From contig RDZY01000013.1 in NCBI GenBank assembly GCA_004294135.1, positions 1-64,000 of the forward strand: 64,000 nt of DNA, in the 5' to 3' direction. The stretch is from Sphingobacteriia bacterium (lineage in GTDB: Bacteria > Bacteroidota > Bacteroidia > Chitinophagales > Chitinophagaceae). The position numbers and the translations under genes are program-made. Below, piece by piece: positions 52,915 through 62,386 of the stretch (its first letter is position 1; each line of letters starts with the position of its first letter). A model generated the notes under the pieces. The model worked only from the letters and a program-made list of their open reading frames with translations. It did no database searches and was not told the origin of the DNA.

Positions 52915-55368
52915 CTATGCTGTTTTCAATCCCGTTTTTTTATTCAGCTTAACCCGCTGAATAATAGACATCACCAAACCTACTACCATTACCACTATAC
53001 CTATCCAGAGTATATTAATCATGGGGAACTCATATACTTTTAGGGTGATGAGATCCGTAATACTTTCACTTTCTTTTACGCCTATTTCTAATTTACCAGA
53101 GGACTGATCCAACACTTTATTGAACTTTAAAATCAAGCTTTGTGATATCACCGTATCGGGAATAGAACGCAACTCCTGCCCCTTCAATGCAATGCCAGGA
53201 TAAATTTTATATTGCTTACCTTCTTTAGATATTACGGTTATATCTAGAAATAGAGCCGTCTCGTCTTGCTTGAATTTGGACTGTTGGGCTGGGGGATTTA
53301 CGCCCACATTATTTAAAATCATTAATCCATTACTATAGAATAAAGTGTCTTTCACTTTAACTTCTCGATTTTTAAAAGATACCGTATCAGACCCCTTGTT
53401 CTCTTGAAAGGATGTGACGTACACAAAAATATCTTTGTTCCAATAATGTTTAGAAGCGGGATTGGCCGCAAAGCCGTCCATTCCCTTGTTGTTTTTTATT
53501 ACATCGGGATAGAGCTGAAAACGTTCATCTCCATTATTGGCTTTAAAATCAATTTCAAAATAGCGTTTTCTATCACGAGGGTTGGTGGTATCCATGGTAT
53601 AAGTCACCATATACTTCCCCATATCCGTGGCTATATTTTTAAAGAGGGTTAAATTTTCTGCGGGACTACCAGCGGCATTTCCCTTTTCACCTTCTGTTAC
53701 TTTCAAAGGAGTTACACCCGTAGTATTCCAACTAAGGACTGTTTTTTTGCTAGATGAAATAAGTATTCCAACCAATACCAATCCAAATCCGATATGTGCA
53801 ACTGAAGCACCTGCTGCTTTAATTTTTCCCTTTAATCCCAGCCACAAATAACTAATATTAGCCACCACGGAATAGACAGAAGTGAAAATAGCCAAGTGAA
53901 TGGCTGCTAAAAAGCCAGGGCCTTTCTTAACATAACTGATATCACCCCAAATACTGATGGGTATGGTAATCAACAGTGCAATTACAGTAGGGATAGCAAT
54001 TTTTTTCCAGAAAACTGATTTAGGCGTGTCTTTGTATTTTAAATATTGTGTAATAGCGGTGAGTAAACCAATAATCACTACTACAAAAATCTGAATTTGG
54101 TTGTGCGCAAACTCTGGGTCTTCGGGTGGGGCAATTTTGGTTCCAAATAATTTATTCCAAACGGGTGTGGATGTCTTTGCAATAATTACCATACCCGATA
54201 AAAACAAGACCAATGAACCAATAAACATCCAGAACTCTCTACTGTAAGTCTGCTCTTCTTTCTGTATAGAAGGGATTGATTTGTAGCGGATAAAATATAA
54301 TACCATTGCTGGAATAAAAAACACCAAGATAAATAAAAGCAATTGTGCATTTAATCCAAGGTCTGTAAATGCATGTACAGAAGTATCACCCAATATTCCA
54401 CTTTTTGTTAGAAAAGAAGAATATAAGATCAGTGTAAAGCTGATGATATAAAAGAAATAAGTGGGTCGCAAAGAATATCCACTGTTCTTATAAATAAGGT
54501 TAGTATGAAGTCCTGCCACCAACGTAAGCCAAGGCACCAATGATGCATTTTCTACAGGATCCCATGCCCAATAACCACCAAAAGAGAGGCTTTCATAAGC
54601 CCAAGCAGCGCCCATCATAATGCCAGTTCCTAAAATTGCCGTAGAGAAAGCAGCCCAAGGCAAGGAAGGTTTAATCCAACTATGATCATTCTTCATCAAT
54701 CCTGCAAATGCATAAGCAAAAGGCACTATGGTAGAAGCAAATCCTAAGAATAATATTGGTGGATGAATCACCATCCAATAATTCTGTAGTAAAATATTTA
54801 GGCCAGTGCCATCTTTTATAAACTGAAGGTATTCTGGTCTGCTAAAAATGGGGGCATCCATTTCATTGCGCAGTAATGCAAAGGGACTGATACCTACTTT
54901 AGATCCAAAAAAATAAATACCAATTAACATGCTTGCAATAAAAAACTGTGCAAAGGAAATCACATATAATACGCCACTTTCCCATTTACCACCTTTCCAA
55001 ATAATAATCCATCCAAGTACACAATGCCAAAAACTCCATAACATGAAACTGCCTTCTTGACCCTCCCAAAAGCAACTCAATAAATACTCTATTTGCAAGC
55101 TTTTATCGCTGTGGGTATAGGCGTATTTATATTCGAATAAGTGATTAGAAATAATATAATACAATACCACAAAAAGTAAAACTACGCTGATGGTTTCTAT
55201 CAAAAAAGCTATTCTGCCCAGTTTAAGCCATGGTTCTTGATCGGCAGGGATGTTTTTTCGACTGGCTTTAAAAAAAGCAATTGTTGCTAGTAAGGAAGCC
55301 ATAAAACTTAATATGGCAAAGAAATGACCTATTTGTCCCGGCAGTAAATGCTCACCTATATAATTCAT
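52915..55368 (-). CDS. ccmF: Cytochrome c maturation protein CcmF-like heme lyase
   Basis: An 817-residue polytopic membrane protein that attaches heme to apocytochrome c. The periplasmic tryptophan-rich heme-binding WWD-type motif appears in the segment GGYWAWDPVENASLVPWL (about 272-289). Conserved membrane His residues flank it (MVIHPPILFLGF and the later GLHTNLIY). The last roughly 250 residues are a soluble periplasmic region and one last helix. Near ccmE, forming a small cytochrome c operon. The protein lacks nothing obvious in length. Confidence 0.9.
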   Translation of the reverse strand: MNYIGEHLLPGQIGHFFAILSFMASLLATIAFFKASRKNIPADQEPWLKLGRIAFLIETISVVLLFVVLYYIISNHLFEYKYAYTHSDKSLQIEYLLSCFWEGQEGSFMLWSFWHCVLGWIIIWKGGKWESGVLYVISFAQFFIASMLIGIYFFGSKVGISPFALLRNEMDAPIFSRPEYLQFIKDGTGLNILLQNYWMVIHPPILFLGFASTIVPFAYAFAGLMKNDHSWIKPSLPWAAFSTAILGTGIMMGAAWAYESLSFGGYWAWDPVENASLVPWLTLVAGLHTNLIYKNSGYSLRPTYFFYIISFTLILYSSFLTKSGILGDTSVHAFTDLGLNAQLLLFILVFFIPAMVLYFIRYKSIPSIQKEEQTYSREFWMFIGSLVLFLSGMVIIAKTSTPVWNKLFGTKIAPPEDPEFAHNQIQIFVVVIIGLLTAITQYLKYKDTPKSVFWKKIAIPTVIALLITIPISIWGDISYVKKGPGFLAAIHLAIFTSVYSVVANISYLWLGLKGKIKAAGASVAHIGFGLVLVGILISSSKKTVLSWNTTGVTPLKVTEGEKGNAAGSPAENLTLFKNIATDMGKYMVTYTMDTTNPRDRKRYFEIDFKANNGDERFQLYPDVIKNNKGMDGFAANPASKHYWNKDIFVYVTSFQENKGSDTVSFKNREVKVKDTLFYSNGLMILNNVGVNPPAQQSKFKQDETALFLDITVISKEGKQYKIYPGIALKGQELRSIPDTVISQSLILKFNKVLDQSSGKLEIGVKESESITDLITLKVYEFPMINILWIGIVVMVVGLVMSIIQRVKLNKKTGLKTA

Positions 55369-55394
55369 GGAAATACAATTCGTTTCAAAAAAAT

Positions 55395-55799
55395 CTAGTT
55401 AGAAGTCTGCAATTGCTGCATTGCTTTGGGATCGTCTTTGTATTTAGAGGGGCATTTTAGCAAGATGTCTTTACACTCAAAAAGCCCATCTTTTACCCTT
55501 CCCTTCAATACAATTCGCTCACTTTTTTCCATATCGGTAGGCTTATTATCGTGGTAAATCACTTTAATTGAATTGCCCAATGTATCTATTGCAGTAAAGC
55601 TGAGGTAATTCGGGTTTTTAACTGCATCGTATTCAACCGGTTTATGTTGATCGAGTTTGGCAATCAAATTAACAAATTTGCCTTCTTTTTCTTTGGCAGA
55701 AGCGATGGTTTCATAAGTGGTTAAATCGCCTGTATATTGTACCAATACTGCAATTGCCGCAGCAATTAATACGAGAATGATGATATGGGTTGTTTTCAT
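55395..55799 (-). CDS. ccmE: Heme chaperone CcmE, CxxxY variant
   Basis: A 134-residue periplasmic heme chaperone with an N-terminal membrane anchor (IIILVLIAAAIAVLVQY). The OB-fold core includes VNLIAKLDQHKP and IKVIYHDNKPTDM. The usual heme-binding His of LAKHDE is replaced: the tail reads LLKCPSKYKDD, with Cys116 and Tyr120 forming a CxxxY motif. This variant is known from the archaeal and deltaproteobacterial type I* system. Only ccmE and ccmF are in this window. Confidence 0.85.
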   Translation of the reverse strand: MKTTHIIILVLIAAAIAVLVQYTGDLTTYETIASAKEKEGKFVNLIAKLDQHKPVEYDAVKNPNYLSFTAIDTLGNSIKVIYHDNKPTDMEKSERIVLKGRVKDGLFECKDILLKCPSKYKDDPKAMQQLQTSN

Positions 55800-55978
55800 A
55801 TATAAAAATTTCTTCTGGCAATATGCTTATTACTTATGCTGGAATTGCAAAGCTAATTTAAAAAACAATTAAGAATGGTTATTGTTGGCAATTGCTTTGA
55901 GTGAAGATTAGGAGTTAAAAAATAGCTGTATTGCGAAAATGGCTGTAACTTGCGCCCTGTTTTCAATGCACGATAATT

Positions 55979-57013
55979 ATGATGGATTTAACTGGCTTTA
56001 ACCCCAATGCGGTATCCAACCCCAACAATAATATTTTCGGACTTCCCTCCACTGAAGCAGATGCCCGTTTAGTAATTCTTCCTGTACCATGGGAAGTAAC
56101 CGTTAGTCACGGTGCAGGCACTGCAAGAGCGGCTGATCATATTCTAAAATCGAGCCTTCAAGTAGACATTTTAGATGTAGACGGAAATGCAGGATGGAAA
56201 CAGGGATTTTATATGCGTCCCATTGATAAAAAATTACTTTTCAAAAGCGACTATCTTCGTAGAGAAGCCGAACTCTATATTGATTATATTTCTCAAGGAG
56301 CAGAACCTGAGAAAAATAAATTCATGTGTAAGAGCCTAAAAGAAATTAATGAGGGTGGTTTGTTTTTGAATAAATGGGTGTATGATAATTGCAAGGAATT
56401 ACTCGACAAAGGAAAACTAGTTGCAGTACTTGGAGGAGACCATAGCAGTGCACTTGGATTGATGAAAGCCTTGGCAGAAAAGCATGGAGATTTTAGTGTA
56501 CTACAAATTGATGCTCACTGTGATTTAAGAACCAAATATGCTGATTTCAATTATTCGCATGCTTCCATTATGTACAATGCACTTAACGAAATTCATTCAC
56601 TAACCAAACTAGTACAAGTAGGCGTGCGCGATTTTTGTGAAGAGGAATTTGATTATATCTGCAATAGCAATTCAAGGGTGGTGACTTATTTTGATAAGCA
56701 TATTAAAGAGCGACTATTTGAGGGACAGACTTGGAAAACAATTGCCGAAGAAATTGTGGCGCAATTGCCCCAAAAAGTATACCTCAGTTTTGATATAGAT
56801 GGACTAGATCGCAAACTTTGCCCTAATACAGGAACGCCAGTATGTGGTGGTTTTGAAAGTGAAGAAATGATTTATCTGATTAAAAAAATAAAGGATAGTG
56901 GGAAAGAATTAATTGGCTTTGATTTGGTGGAGATAGGTGTGGGTGAAACCAATTGGGACAGTAATGTAGGCGCTCATTTACTATGGCGTTTGTGTAATTT
57001 AATGGTGGCTTAA
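55979..57013 (+). CDS. Arginase/agmatinase/formimidoylglutamase family hydrolase
   Basis: A 344-residue binuclear-manganese ureohydrolase. Metal ligands: GGDHSSALGLM (about 142), DAHCDLR (about 179-185), and SFDIDGLD (about 268-275). The substrate may be formiminoglutamate, arginine or agmatine. No histidine-degradation genes are adjacent, so I leave it open. First gene of a tight five-gene plus-strand run. Confidence 0.9.
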   Translation: MMDLTGFNPNAVSNPNNNIFGLPSTEADARLVILPVPWEVTVSHGAGTARAADHILKSSLQVDILDVDGNAGWKQGFYMRPIDKKLLFKSDYLRREAELYIDYISQGAEPEKNKFMCKSLKEINEGGLFLNKWVYDNCKELLDKGKLVAVLGGDHSSALGLMKALAEKHGDFSVLQIDAHCDLRTKYADFNYSHASIMYNALNEIHSLTKLVQVGVRDFCEEEFDYICNSNSRVVTYFDKHIKERLFEGQTWKTIAEEIVAQLPQKVYLSFDIDGLDRKLCPNTGTPVCGGFESEEMIYLIKKIKDSGKELIGFDLVEIGVGETNWDSNVGAHLLWRLCNLMVA

Positions 57014-57568
57014 ATGAAAACATACGACTATATCATTGTACTAAAAAAGCGCAGCTATGCTATGATTGATGGCATCAGTCAACTCATGCTATTGCTCACC
57101 ATTACCGCTTTTATTTATACAGCCATTCAATATCCTGCAAGTTTACCAGTGGCACTTGTTTTTTGTATTGCTATAATAAGTTGGCTGGCTTTCTGTTACT
57201 GGCAAAAGCAAAGAGGTGTTCAACCTTTTTATAGACTCGCATTGTTATTCGCAGCCATTGGCTGGTATATGCAGAAAGATGGAATTTGGATTTCATTGAT
57301 TTACTTGATCGCAGCCATGCTTGAAAAACAAGTTAAGTTTCCCGAAGAAATTGCATTTGATTCTGAAGAAATAGTGATGAATACTTTTCCAAAGAAAAGG
57401 TTTAAATGGAGTGATCTCAATAATATAGTATTGAAGGATGGATTACTAACAGTCGATTTTAAGAACAATAAGTTAATTCAAAAAGAATTAGATGAAGCAG
57501 CAGATGAGAAAGTAACACAAGAATTTAATTTATTTGTCCAACAAAAAATAAATCAGCAACAAGATTGA
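57014..57568 (+). CDS. Membrane protein of unknown function
   Basis: A 184-residue protein that begins right after the stop of the arginase-family gene (TAAATG). Three hydrophobic stretches lie at about 20-40, 46-63 and 75-103. The C-terminal 70 residues are charged and probably cytosolic (EEIVMNTFPKKRFKWSDLNN, then VDFKNNKL). I do not recognise it. Its end lies 18 bases before the radical SAM gene. Confidence 0.7.
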   Translation: MKTYDYIIVLKKRSYAMIDGISQLMLLLTITAFIYTAIQYPASLPVALVFCIAIISWLAFCYWQKQRGVQPFYRLALLFAAIGWYMQKDGIWISLIYLIAAMLEKQVKFPEEIAFDSEEIVMNTFPKKRFKWSDLNNIVLKDGLLTVDFKNNKLIQKELDEAADEKVTQEFNLFVQQKINQQQD

Positions 57569-57586
57569 AGATTACACATTGAATAA

Positions 57587-58909
57587 ATGTTACAAAAAAT
57601 GCCTACTACCACAATGCCTTTCCTATTGTACTCCGATGGCGAGGGAAATATATTTGAAGATGATACTTTGTATGCAGTGGGACGTGCAGGCTGGGACGCT
57701 TTTCCCATACCACAGGAGCAATGGATTGAATTACCTGATGGAGGTAATCTTTACGAATTACCCGGCAGAAGAGGTATTGGCGTAGATGTACACACGGGTG
57801 AAATGCGCTTATGTGAAAAAGGATGGGCTGTAGCAGCTTTTATTCCACCTGCGCATACCGGATTATTTCTTGCTGCTTACGAAACCTTGTCTGATGCCCC
57901 CACGCTTCCGCTTTTTTGTTATACAGCAGTGGGATGGATGAATAATAAAAATTATGTACCTGCCGTTCGTATTGAGAAAGATATTCGCCAAGAGGCTGCA
58001 GGTTATGATGATAAAAAAATTGAATCGGGCACCCAGTATTTACTCAATAATTATCCAAACAATCGACTGGTAAAACACCTGATGGAGAAATGTTGCATGA
58101 CCTACCATTGTCCCGCAGCTAGAAACTTTTCGTTGGGTAGGTGGGAATGCCCCATCCCTACTTCACCAGCTTGTAATGCCAACTGCATTGGCTGCATCTC
58201 ATTCCAACCAGAAGAAGAAACCATTGTGAGTACACAGGATCGACTCACATTCAAACCAAGTGCAGAAGAGATTATAGAATTTACGGTGCCGCATTTAATG
58301 AATGCACCATTTCCTATTGTAAGTTTTGGTCAAGGTTGTGAGGGTGAACCTTTGTTGATGTGGGAGACCATTCAAGCATCTATTTTAGAAATTAGAAAAC
58401 ATACCGACAGGGGAAATATCAATATCAATACCAATGGTTCAAAACCAGCAGCAGTAGATGCACTTTGTAAGGCGGGACTGAACAGTATTCGCGTGAGCAC
58501 TAATTCTGCGCAGAAACATATTTATGAAGCCTACTACCGACCCAATAATTACCAGTTTGAGGATATTGTAGAAAGTCTGAAAGTGATGCGTAAGCATGGC
58601 GGTTGGAGCAGCATCAATTATTTTGTATTTCCTGGAATTACAGATAGTGAAGCAGAATATGAAGCATTGTGCAAATTGATTCGTGAAACAGGATTGAATA
58701 TGATTCAATGGAGAAATTTTAATATTGATCCAGATTGGTATATGGGTAAAATAGGGATTAATGAAACAGGAGAAATGTTGGGAGTGCAACAATTGATGGA
58801 TTTAATTCAAGAAGAATTTCCCGACTTGAAATTTGGCTACTTCAATCCGCCTATGGAACGCATTAAGGGAGATTATAATTTTCAATTTGCGGGTGCTTTA
58901 AAACAATGA
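57587..58909 (+). CDS. Radical SAM protein with extra N-terminal cysteines
   Basis: A 440-residue protein. The radical SAM cluster motif is Cys196-x3-Cys200-x2-Cys203 (SPACNANCIGC), followed by the partial TIM barrel, with VSFGQGCEGEPLL for SAM binding. Upstream are more cysteines (Cys169, Cys170, Cys175, Cys188 in KCCMTYHC and WEC), which might hold a second iron-sulfur centre. The first 165 residues form an extra domain that I do not recognise. Function unknown. Tight operon with its neighbours. Confidence 0.85.
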   Translation: MLQKMPTTTMPFLLYSDGEGNIFEDDTLYAVGRAGWDAFPIPQEQWIELPDGGNLYELPGRRGIGVDVHTGEMRLCEKGWAVAAFIPPAHTGLFLAAYETLSDAPTLPLFCYTAVGWMNNKNYVPAVRIEKDIRQEAAGYDDKKIESGTQYLLNNYPNNRLVKHLMEKCCMTYHCPAARNFSLGRWECPIPTSPACNANCIGCISFQPEEETIVSTQDRLTFKPSAEEIIEFTVPHLMNAPFPIVSFGQGCEGEPLLMWETIQASILEIRKHTDRGNININTNGSKPAAVDALCKAGLNSIRVSTNSAQKHIYEAYYRPNNYQFEDIVESLKVMRKHGGWSSINYFVFPGITDSEAEYEALCKLIRETGLNMIQWRNFNIDPDWYMGKIGINETGEMLGVQQLMDLIQEEFPDLKFGYFNPPMERIKGDYNFQFAGALKQ

Positions 58910-59826
58910 TCAAACGAATAAATATCAGCAATAACTTACAAGGAGTTTTACTTGCATTAATTGCTGTAGTCTTGTGGTCGGGTAATTTCATTATTTCAAG
59001 AAAAGTGAGTACTCAAATTTCACCTGTTAGTCTCGCTTTCTACCGATGGCTTACTGCAAGTATTGTACTTATCCCATTTGCATGGAAACCATTTGCTATT
59101 GAATACAGAATAGCCAAAAAACATTGGAAAATATTTTTTTGGTTATCACTCACCGGCATTGCGTTGTTTAATACATTTGTTTATATAGCGGGCCATTATA
59201 CTTCTGCAATTAATATGGCTTTAATTGGTACTACCTCATCTCCTATTTTTGCTACGGCAATGGCTGTAATTTTTCTGAAGGAACGTTTAGGGATATATAG
59301 AATAGCGGGTATATTTATTTGTATAATGGGGATATTACTATTGCTATCAAAGGGTAGTTGGGCAGTATTAGCTGCTTTTCATTTTTCCACTGGTGATTTA
59401 TGGATATTGGCAGGTGCTTTCTCGTTTGCTATTTACAATGTTTTAATTAGTAAGAAGCCCTCGGAAATGAGTTCACTTAGTTTTTTATTTATTCTTTTTA
59501 CGTTGGGTACTTTAATGTTGTTTCCATTTTATTTAATAGAACAGAATATGAGCGGACTAACTCATACGCAATGGGATAGCGTATTAATCAGTTCCATCAT
59601 TTATATAGGTTTGGGAGCTTCGGTATTTGCATTCTGGTGTTGGAATATTGCCATAAAAAAAATTGGAACAGGAAGTACGGTGCTTTTTGGCAACCTGATA
59701 GTTGTATTCAGCACCTTAGAAGCAGTGGTGTTATTGGGTGAAGAAATAACCACCATACATATTTTAAGTGGAGTTATTGTTATTATTGGATTGATCATTG
59801 CGAATATTAAAACAAAAAAATATTGA
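58906..59826 (+). CDS. EamA/DMT-family transporter
   Basis: A 306-residue membrane protein with ten predicted helices in two EamA repeats (about residues 12-145 and 160-300). It carries the conserved SGNFIISRKV and ISPVSLAFYRWL sequences near the first helix pair. Members export amino acids, nucleotides or other metabolites. Its ATGA start overlaps the radical SAM stop, so the two are translationally coupled. Confidence 0.88.
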   Translation: MIKRINISNNLQGVLLALIAVVLWSGNFIISRKVSTQISPVSLAFYRWLTASIVLIPFAWKPFAIEYRIAKKHWKIFFWLSLTGIALFNTFVYIAGHYTSAINMALIGTTSSPIFATAMAVIFLKERLGIYRIAGIFICIMGILLLLSKGSWAVLAAFHFSTGDLWILAGAFSFAIYNVLISKKPSEMSSLSFLFILFTLGTLMLFPFYLIEQNMSGLTHTQWDSVLISSIIYIGLGASVFAFWCWNIAIKKIGTGSTVLFGNLIVVFSTLEAVVLLGEEITTIHILSGVIVIIGLIIANIKTKKY

Positions 59827-60602
59827 TGCAGCCAGAACTATACATTTTAATTTTACTTTGTTTATTTGCTTTCTTAGCTGGTTTTGTAGATTCAATTGTA
59901 GGTGGAGGTGGATTAATACAGTTGCCTGCGGGTTTCATTCTACTACCACAAATGCCGATAGCAACGGTAATTGGCTCTTTAAAAGTTTCAGCATTTACGG
60001 GTACTGCTTTTGCAGCACAACAGTACTTACAAAAAATAAAAGTAAAGTGGAAGCAGGTAAGTATTATGGCGGCAATTGCGTTCTGTGCAGCATTTGCTGG
60101 CTCTCAATTGCTAACAGTAGTGAGTAACCAATATATGAAGCCGATTATTTTTGTAGTAATGATTGCAACTGCTATTTATACTTATACCAAGAAAAATTTT
60201 GGTCAAGCCTCACATCGAGTAATTACTCCACAGCAAGAATGGAAGTATTCAATATTAATAAGTGTAGTGATTGGGTTCTATGATGGATTTATAGGACCGG
60301 GTGCTGGTAGTTTTTTTATTGTATCATTTATTGGCATCTTAGGTTTTGATTTTTTAAAAGCTTCTGCACACGCAAAGCTGGTTAATTTGGCAACCAATCT
60401 AGGATCCATCTTTTTATTTCTATTAAAGGGCAGTATCCTTTGGTCCATTGCTATTCCCATGGCTATCAGTAATGGCCTTGGTGGTATATTGGGAGCTAGG
60501 TTGGCTATTTATAAAGGCAACCAGTTCATACGCGTCTTCTTTTTACTGGTAGTAATAGCAACTTTATTTAGGTTTGGTTGGGATATTTATCGTGATTTAT
60601 AA
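59826..60602 (+). CDS. TauE/SafE-family sulfite or anion exporter
   Basis: A 258-residue membrane protein, start ATG at 59826 overlapping the EamA gene's TGA (TGATG). About eight helices. The repeated signature GFVDSIVGGGGLIQLPA (about 20) and GFYDGFIGPGAGSFFIVSF (about 150) defines the TauE/SafE family. Substrates include sulfite, sulfoacetate and other organic acids. Last gene in the five-gene run. Confidence 0.88.
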   Translation: MQPELYILILLCLFAFLAGFVDSIVGGGGLIQLPAGFILLPQMPIATVIGSLKVSAFTGTAFAAQQYLQKIKVKWKQVSIMAAIAFCAAFAGSQLLTVVSNQYMKPIIFVVMIATAIYTYTKKNFGQASHRVITPQQEWKYSILISVVIGFYDGFIGPGAGSFFIVSFIGILGFDFLKASAHAKLVNLATNLGSIFLFLLKGSILWSIAIPMAISNGLGGILGARLAIYKGNQFIRVFFLLVVIATLFRFGWDIYRDL

Positions 60603-60673
60603 TTGCTTTTATAAAATTATCAGATGAAAATTTGTTTGCTTATTAAAATTGGCCATTATCCAACTTCACACCA

Positions 60674-62194
60674 TTACTTTTTCAGTTTTACTGGCAAAGA
60701 CTTATGAATAAATACTGGAACAAAAACATTAGAAGCTGGAGTAAAATCACAATCATTTATCACTACATTTTTACTATCAGCAACTTCTAATCCATAAGTG
60801 TAGAATGCAGGCATTTTACCATTGAAAATATTAGAGACAGTTTTCAATTTCACCCCATCAACATTATACAATAAAAATGCAGGCAAATCTCTTTTAAAAA
60901 TATTAGTAGCGATATCTGTTGTAGGCCTTAAATCTATATTGCCACCAAATGCAGTTACATAATTGCTATTGTTTATTTTAATAGATAAATTATCGAAGGT
61001 TAAATTCTTCACTTTACCCATTTCATTTGCCCATACCACAATACCTGTTTCAGCAACAATATGCATATTACTAAATCTAATATTGCTGATAGTACCATTA
61101 TTAATTCCCTTACTAATAGGGTAGGAAGATATATGAATTGGTTCTCCCCTACCCCACCAAGTACCACCCAAGTGCTTTGCATTAATAATGAAATTATTGA
61201 AAAGTACATTGTCTACAGATCCTTCCTCTCTTGTATTTATTAAAACACCTCTATTGGATTGATGAATGATAATGTTTGAAAAAATAAGGTTGCGCATATT
61301 TCCTTTTCCGTAACCCACTCGAATACCTGCAGAATTTGATTTAAATATACAATTGGTGGCTACAATATTTTCTGCGATACCTGTTTTATTACCATATTGA
61401 TATGTTTTTTTTACCTTTCCATCAGATGCATTATCCATATTAATATCATCTCCAAAGCCAGTAACAATTAAAGCATCATCACCCGCAATAATATTGCAGT
61501 TGGCCACTCGTACCAGCCTTGAAGTGGTGAGGTGAATACCGTCGCTATTTGGAATTAAAGGATTATTCGCAATAGAAATTCCATCAATCAATACATCTTC
61601 ACAATCGCCAATACGCATAGTCCAGCTGGGCGCATTCACAAAACGAATTCCAGTAATCTTTATTTGTTGGCTGTGCATAATTACGAGCGTCATATCTGGT
61701 CGTGCAGCATAAAAAACAGGCCCATCTGCAGGTAATAAAGCATCGAAAAAAGCTTGTCCTTGTCGAACAAAATGTTTGTCAAAATCAATGTAGTTATGCT
61801 GTTTCGCAACATTAAAAAAAGCGTCTGAATTGCCATTAATTTCTCCTTCACCAGCAAAGGAAACATTCACCAGATCCTCACCATAAAACATCCCTTTAAC
61901 TGATTTACCAACCGTGTAATCAGCTACACTAGCACTACCTTTTAGTACAGCACCAGCAGCTAAATATATTTGCACATTACTGCGCAATTGAATAAACCCA
62001 GTCATAAAAACTCCACTTGGAATATATACGGTACCACCACCAATTTTATTGCATGAATCAATTGCAGATTGAATAAATTTGGTGTTGATGGTTTTACCAT
62101 CTGCCATTGCCCCAAAATTAGTAATAGTGAGACTTGGCTGGGCTTGTAGTTTTAAAAAAATAATACTTGAGAGAAAAATGGTCAAGAATTTCAT
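60674..62194 (-). CDS. Secreted glycoside hydrolase family 28 (polygalacturonase-like)
   Basis: A 506-residue exported right-handed beta-helix hydrolase. The signal peptide (MKFLTIFLSSIIFLKLQAQ) is followed by the usual DGKTINTKFIQSAIDSC opening. Catalytic motifs: NSDGIH (with Asp near 219), AGDDALIVTG with paired Asp (about 240), then SAGIRVGYGKG in place of the usual GHG segment. The GHG replacement suggests a specialised exo-type pectinase, for example on rhamnogalacturonan. Adjacent to an oxidoreductase and a probable rhamnosidase. Confidence 0.9.
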   Translation of the reverse strand: MKFLTIFLSSIIFLKLQAQPSLTITNFGAMADGKTINTKFIQSAIDSCNKIGGGTVYIPSGVFMTGFIQLRSNVQIYLAAGAVLKGSASVADYTVGKSVKGMFYGEDLVNVSFAGEGEINGNSDAFFNVAKQHNYIDFDKHFVRQGQAFFDALLPADGPVFYAARPDMTLVIMHSQQIKITGIRFVNAPSWTMRIGDCEDVLIDGISIANNPLIPNSDGIHLTTSRLVRVANCNIIAGDDALIVTGFGDDINMDNASDGKVKKTYQYGNKTGIAENIVATNCIFKSNSAGIRVGYGKGNMRNLIFSNIIIHQSNRGVLINTREEGSVDNVLFNNFIINAKHLGGTWWGRGEPIHISSYPISKGINNGTISNIRFSNMHIVAETGIVVWANEMGKVKNLTFDNLSIKINNSNYVTAFGGNIDLRPTTDIATNIFKRDLPAFLLYNVDGVKLKTVSNIFNGKMPAFYTYGLEVADSKNVVINDCDFTPASNVFVPVFIHKSLPVKLKK

Positions 62195-62386
62195 ATATTA
62201 ATATTTATTGATTTTATTGTATTACCAAATGGAATCCGCTCATTAACATTTTGCAGGAACTAAAAATTTATTAATATTAGTTGCGTATGCCATCAATTGA
62301 ATTATAGAACTGGTGCTGAGTAAATGATTTTGATAGGGTGGAGTTAATACTGGATAAGTAGCCATAGCATTTAAAAATTGATGCCA

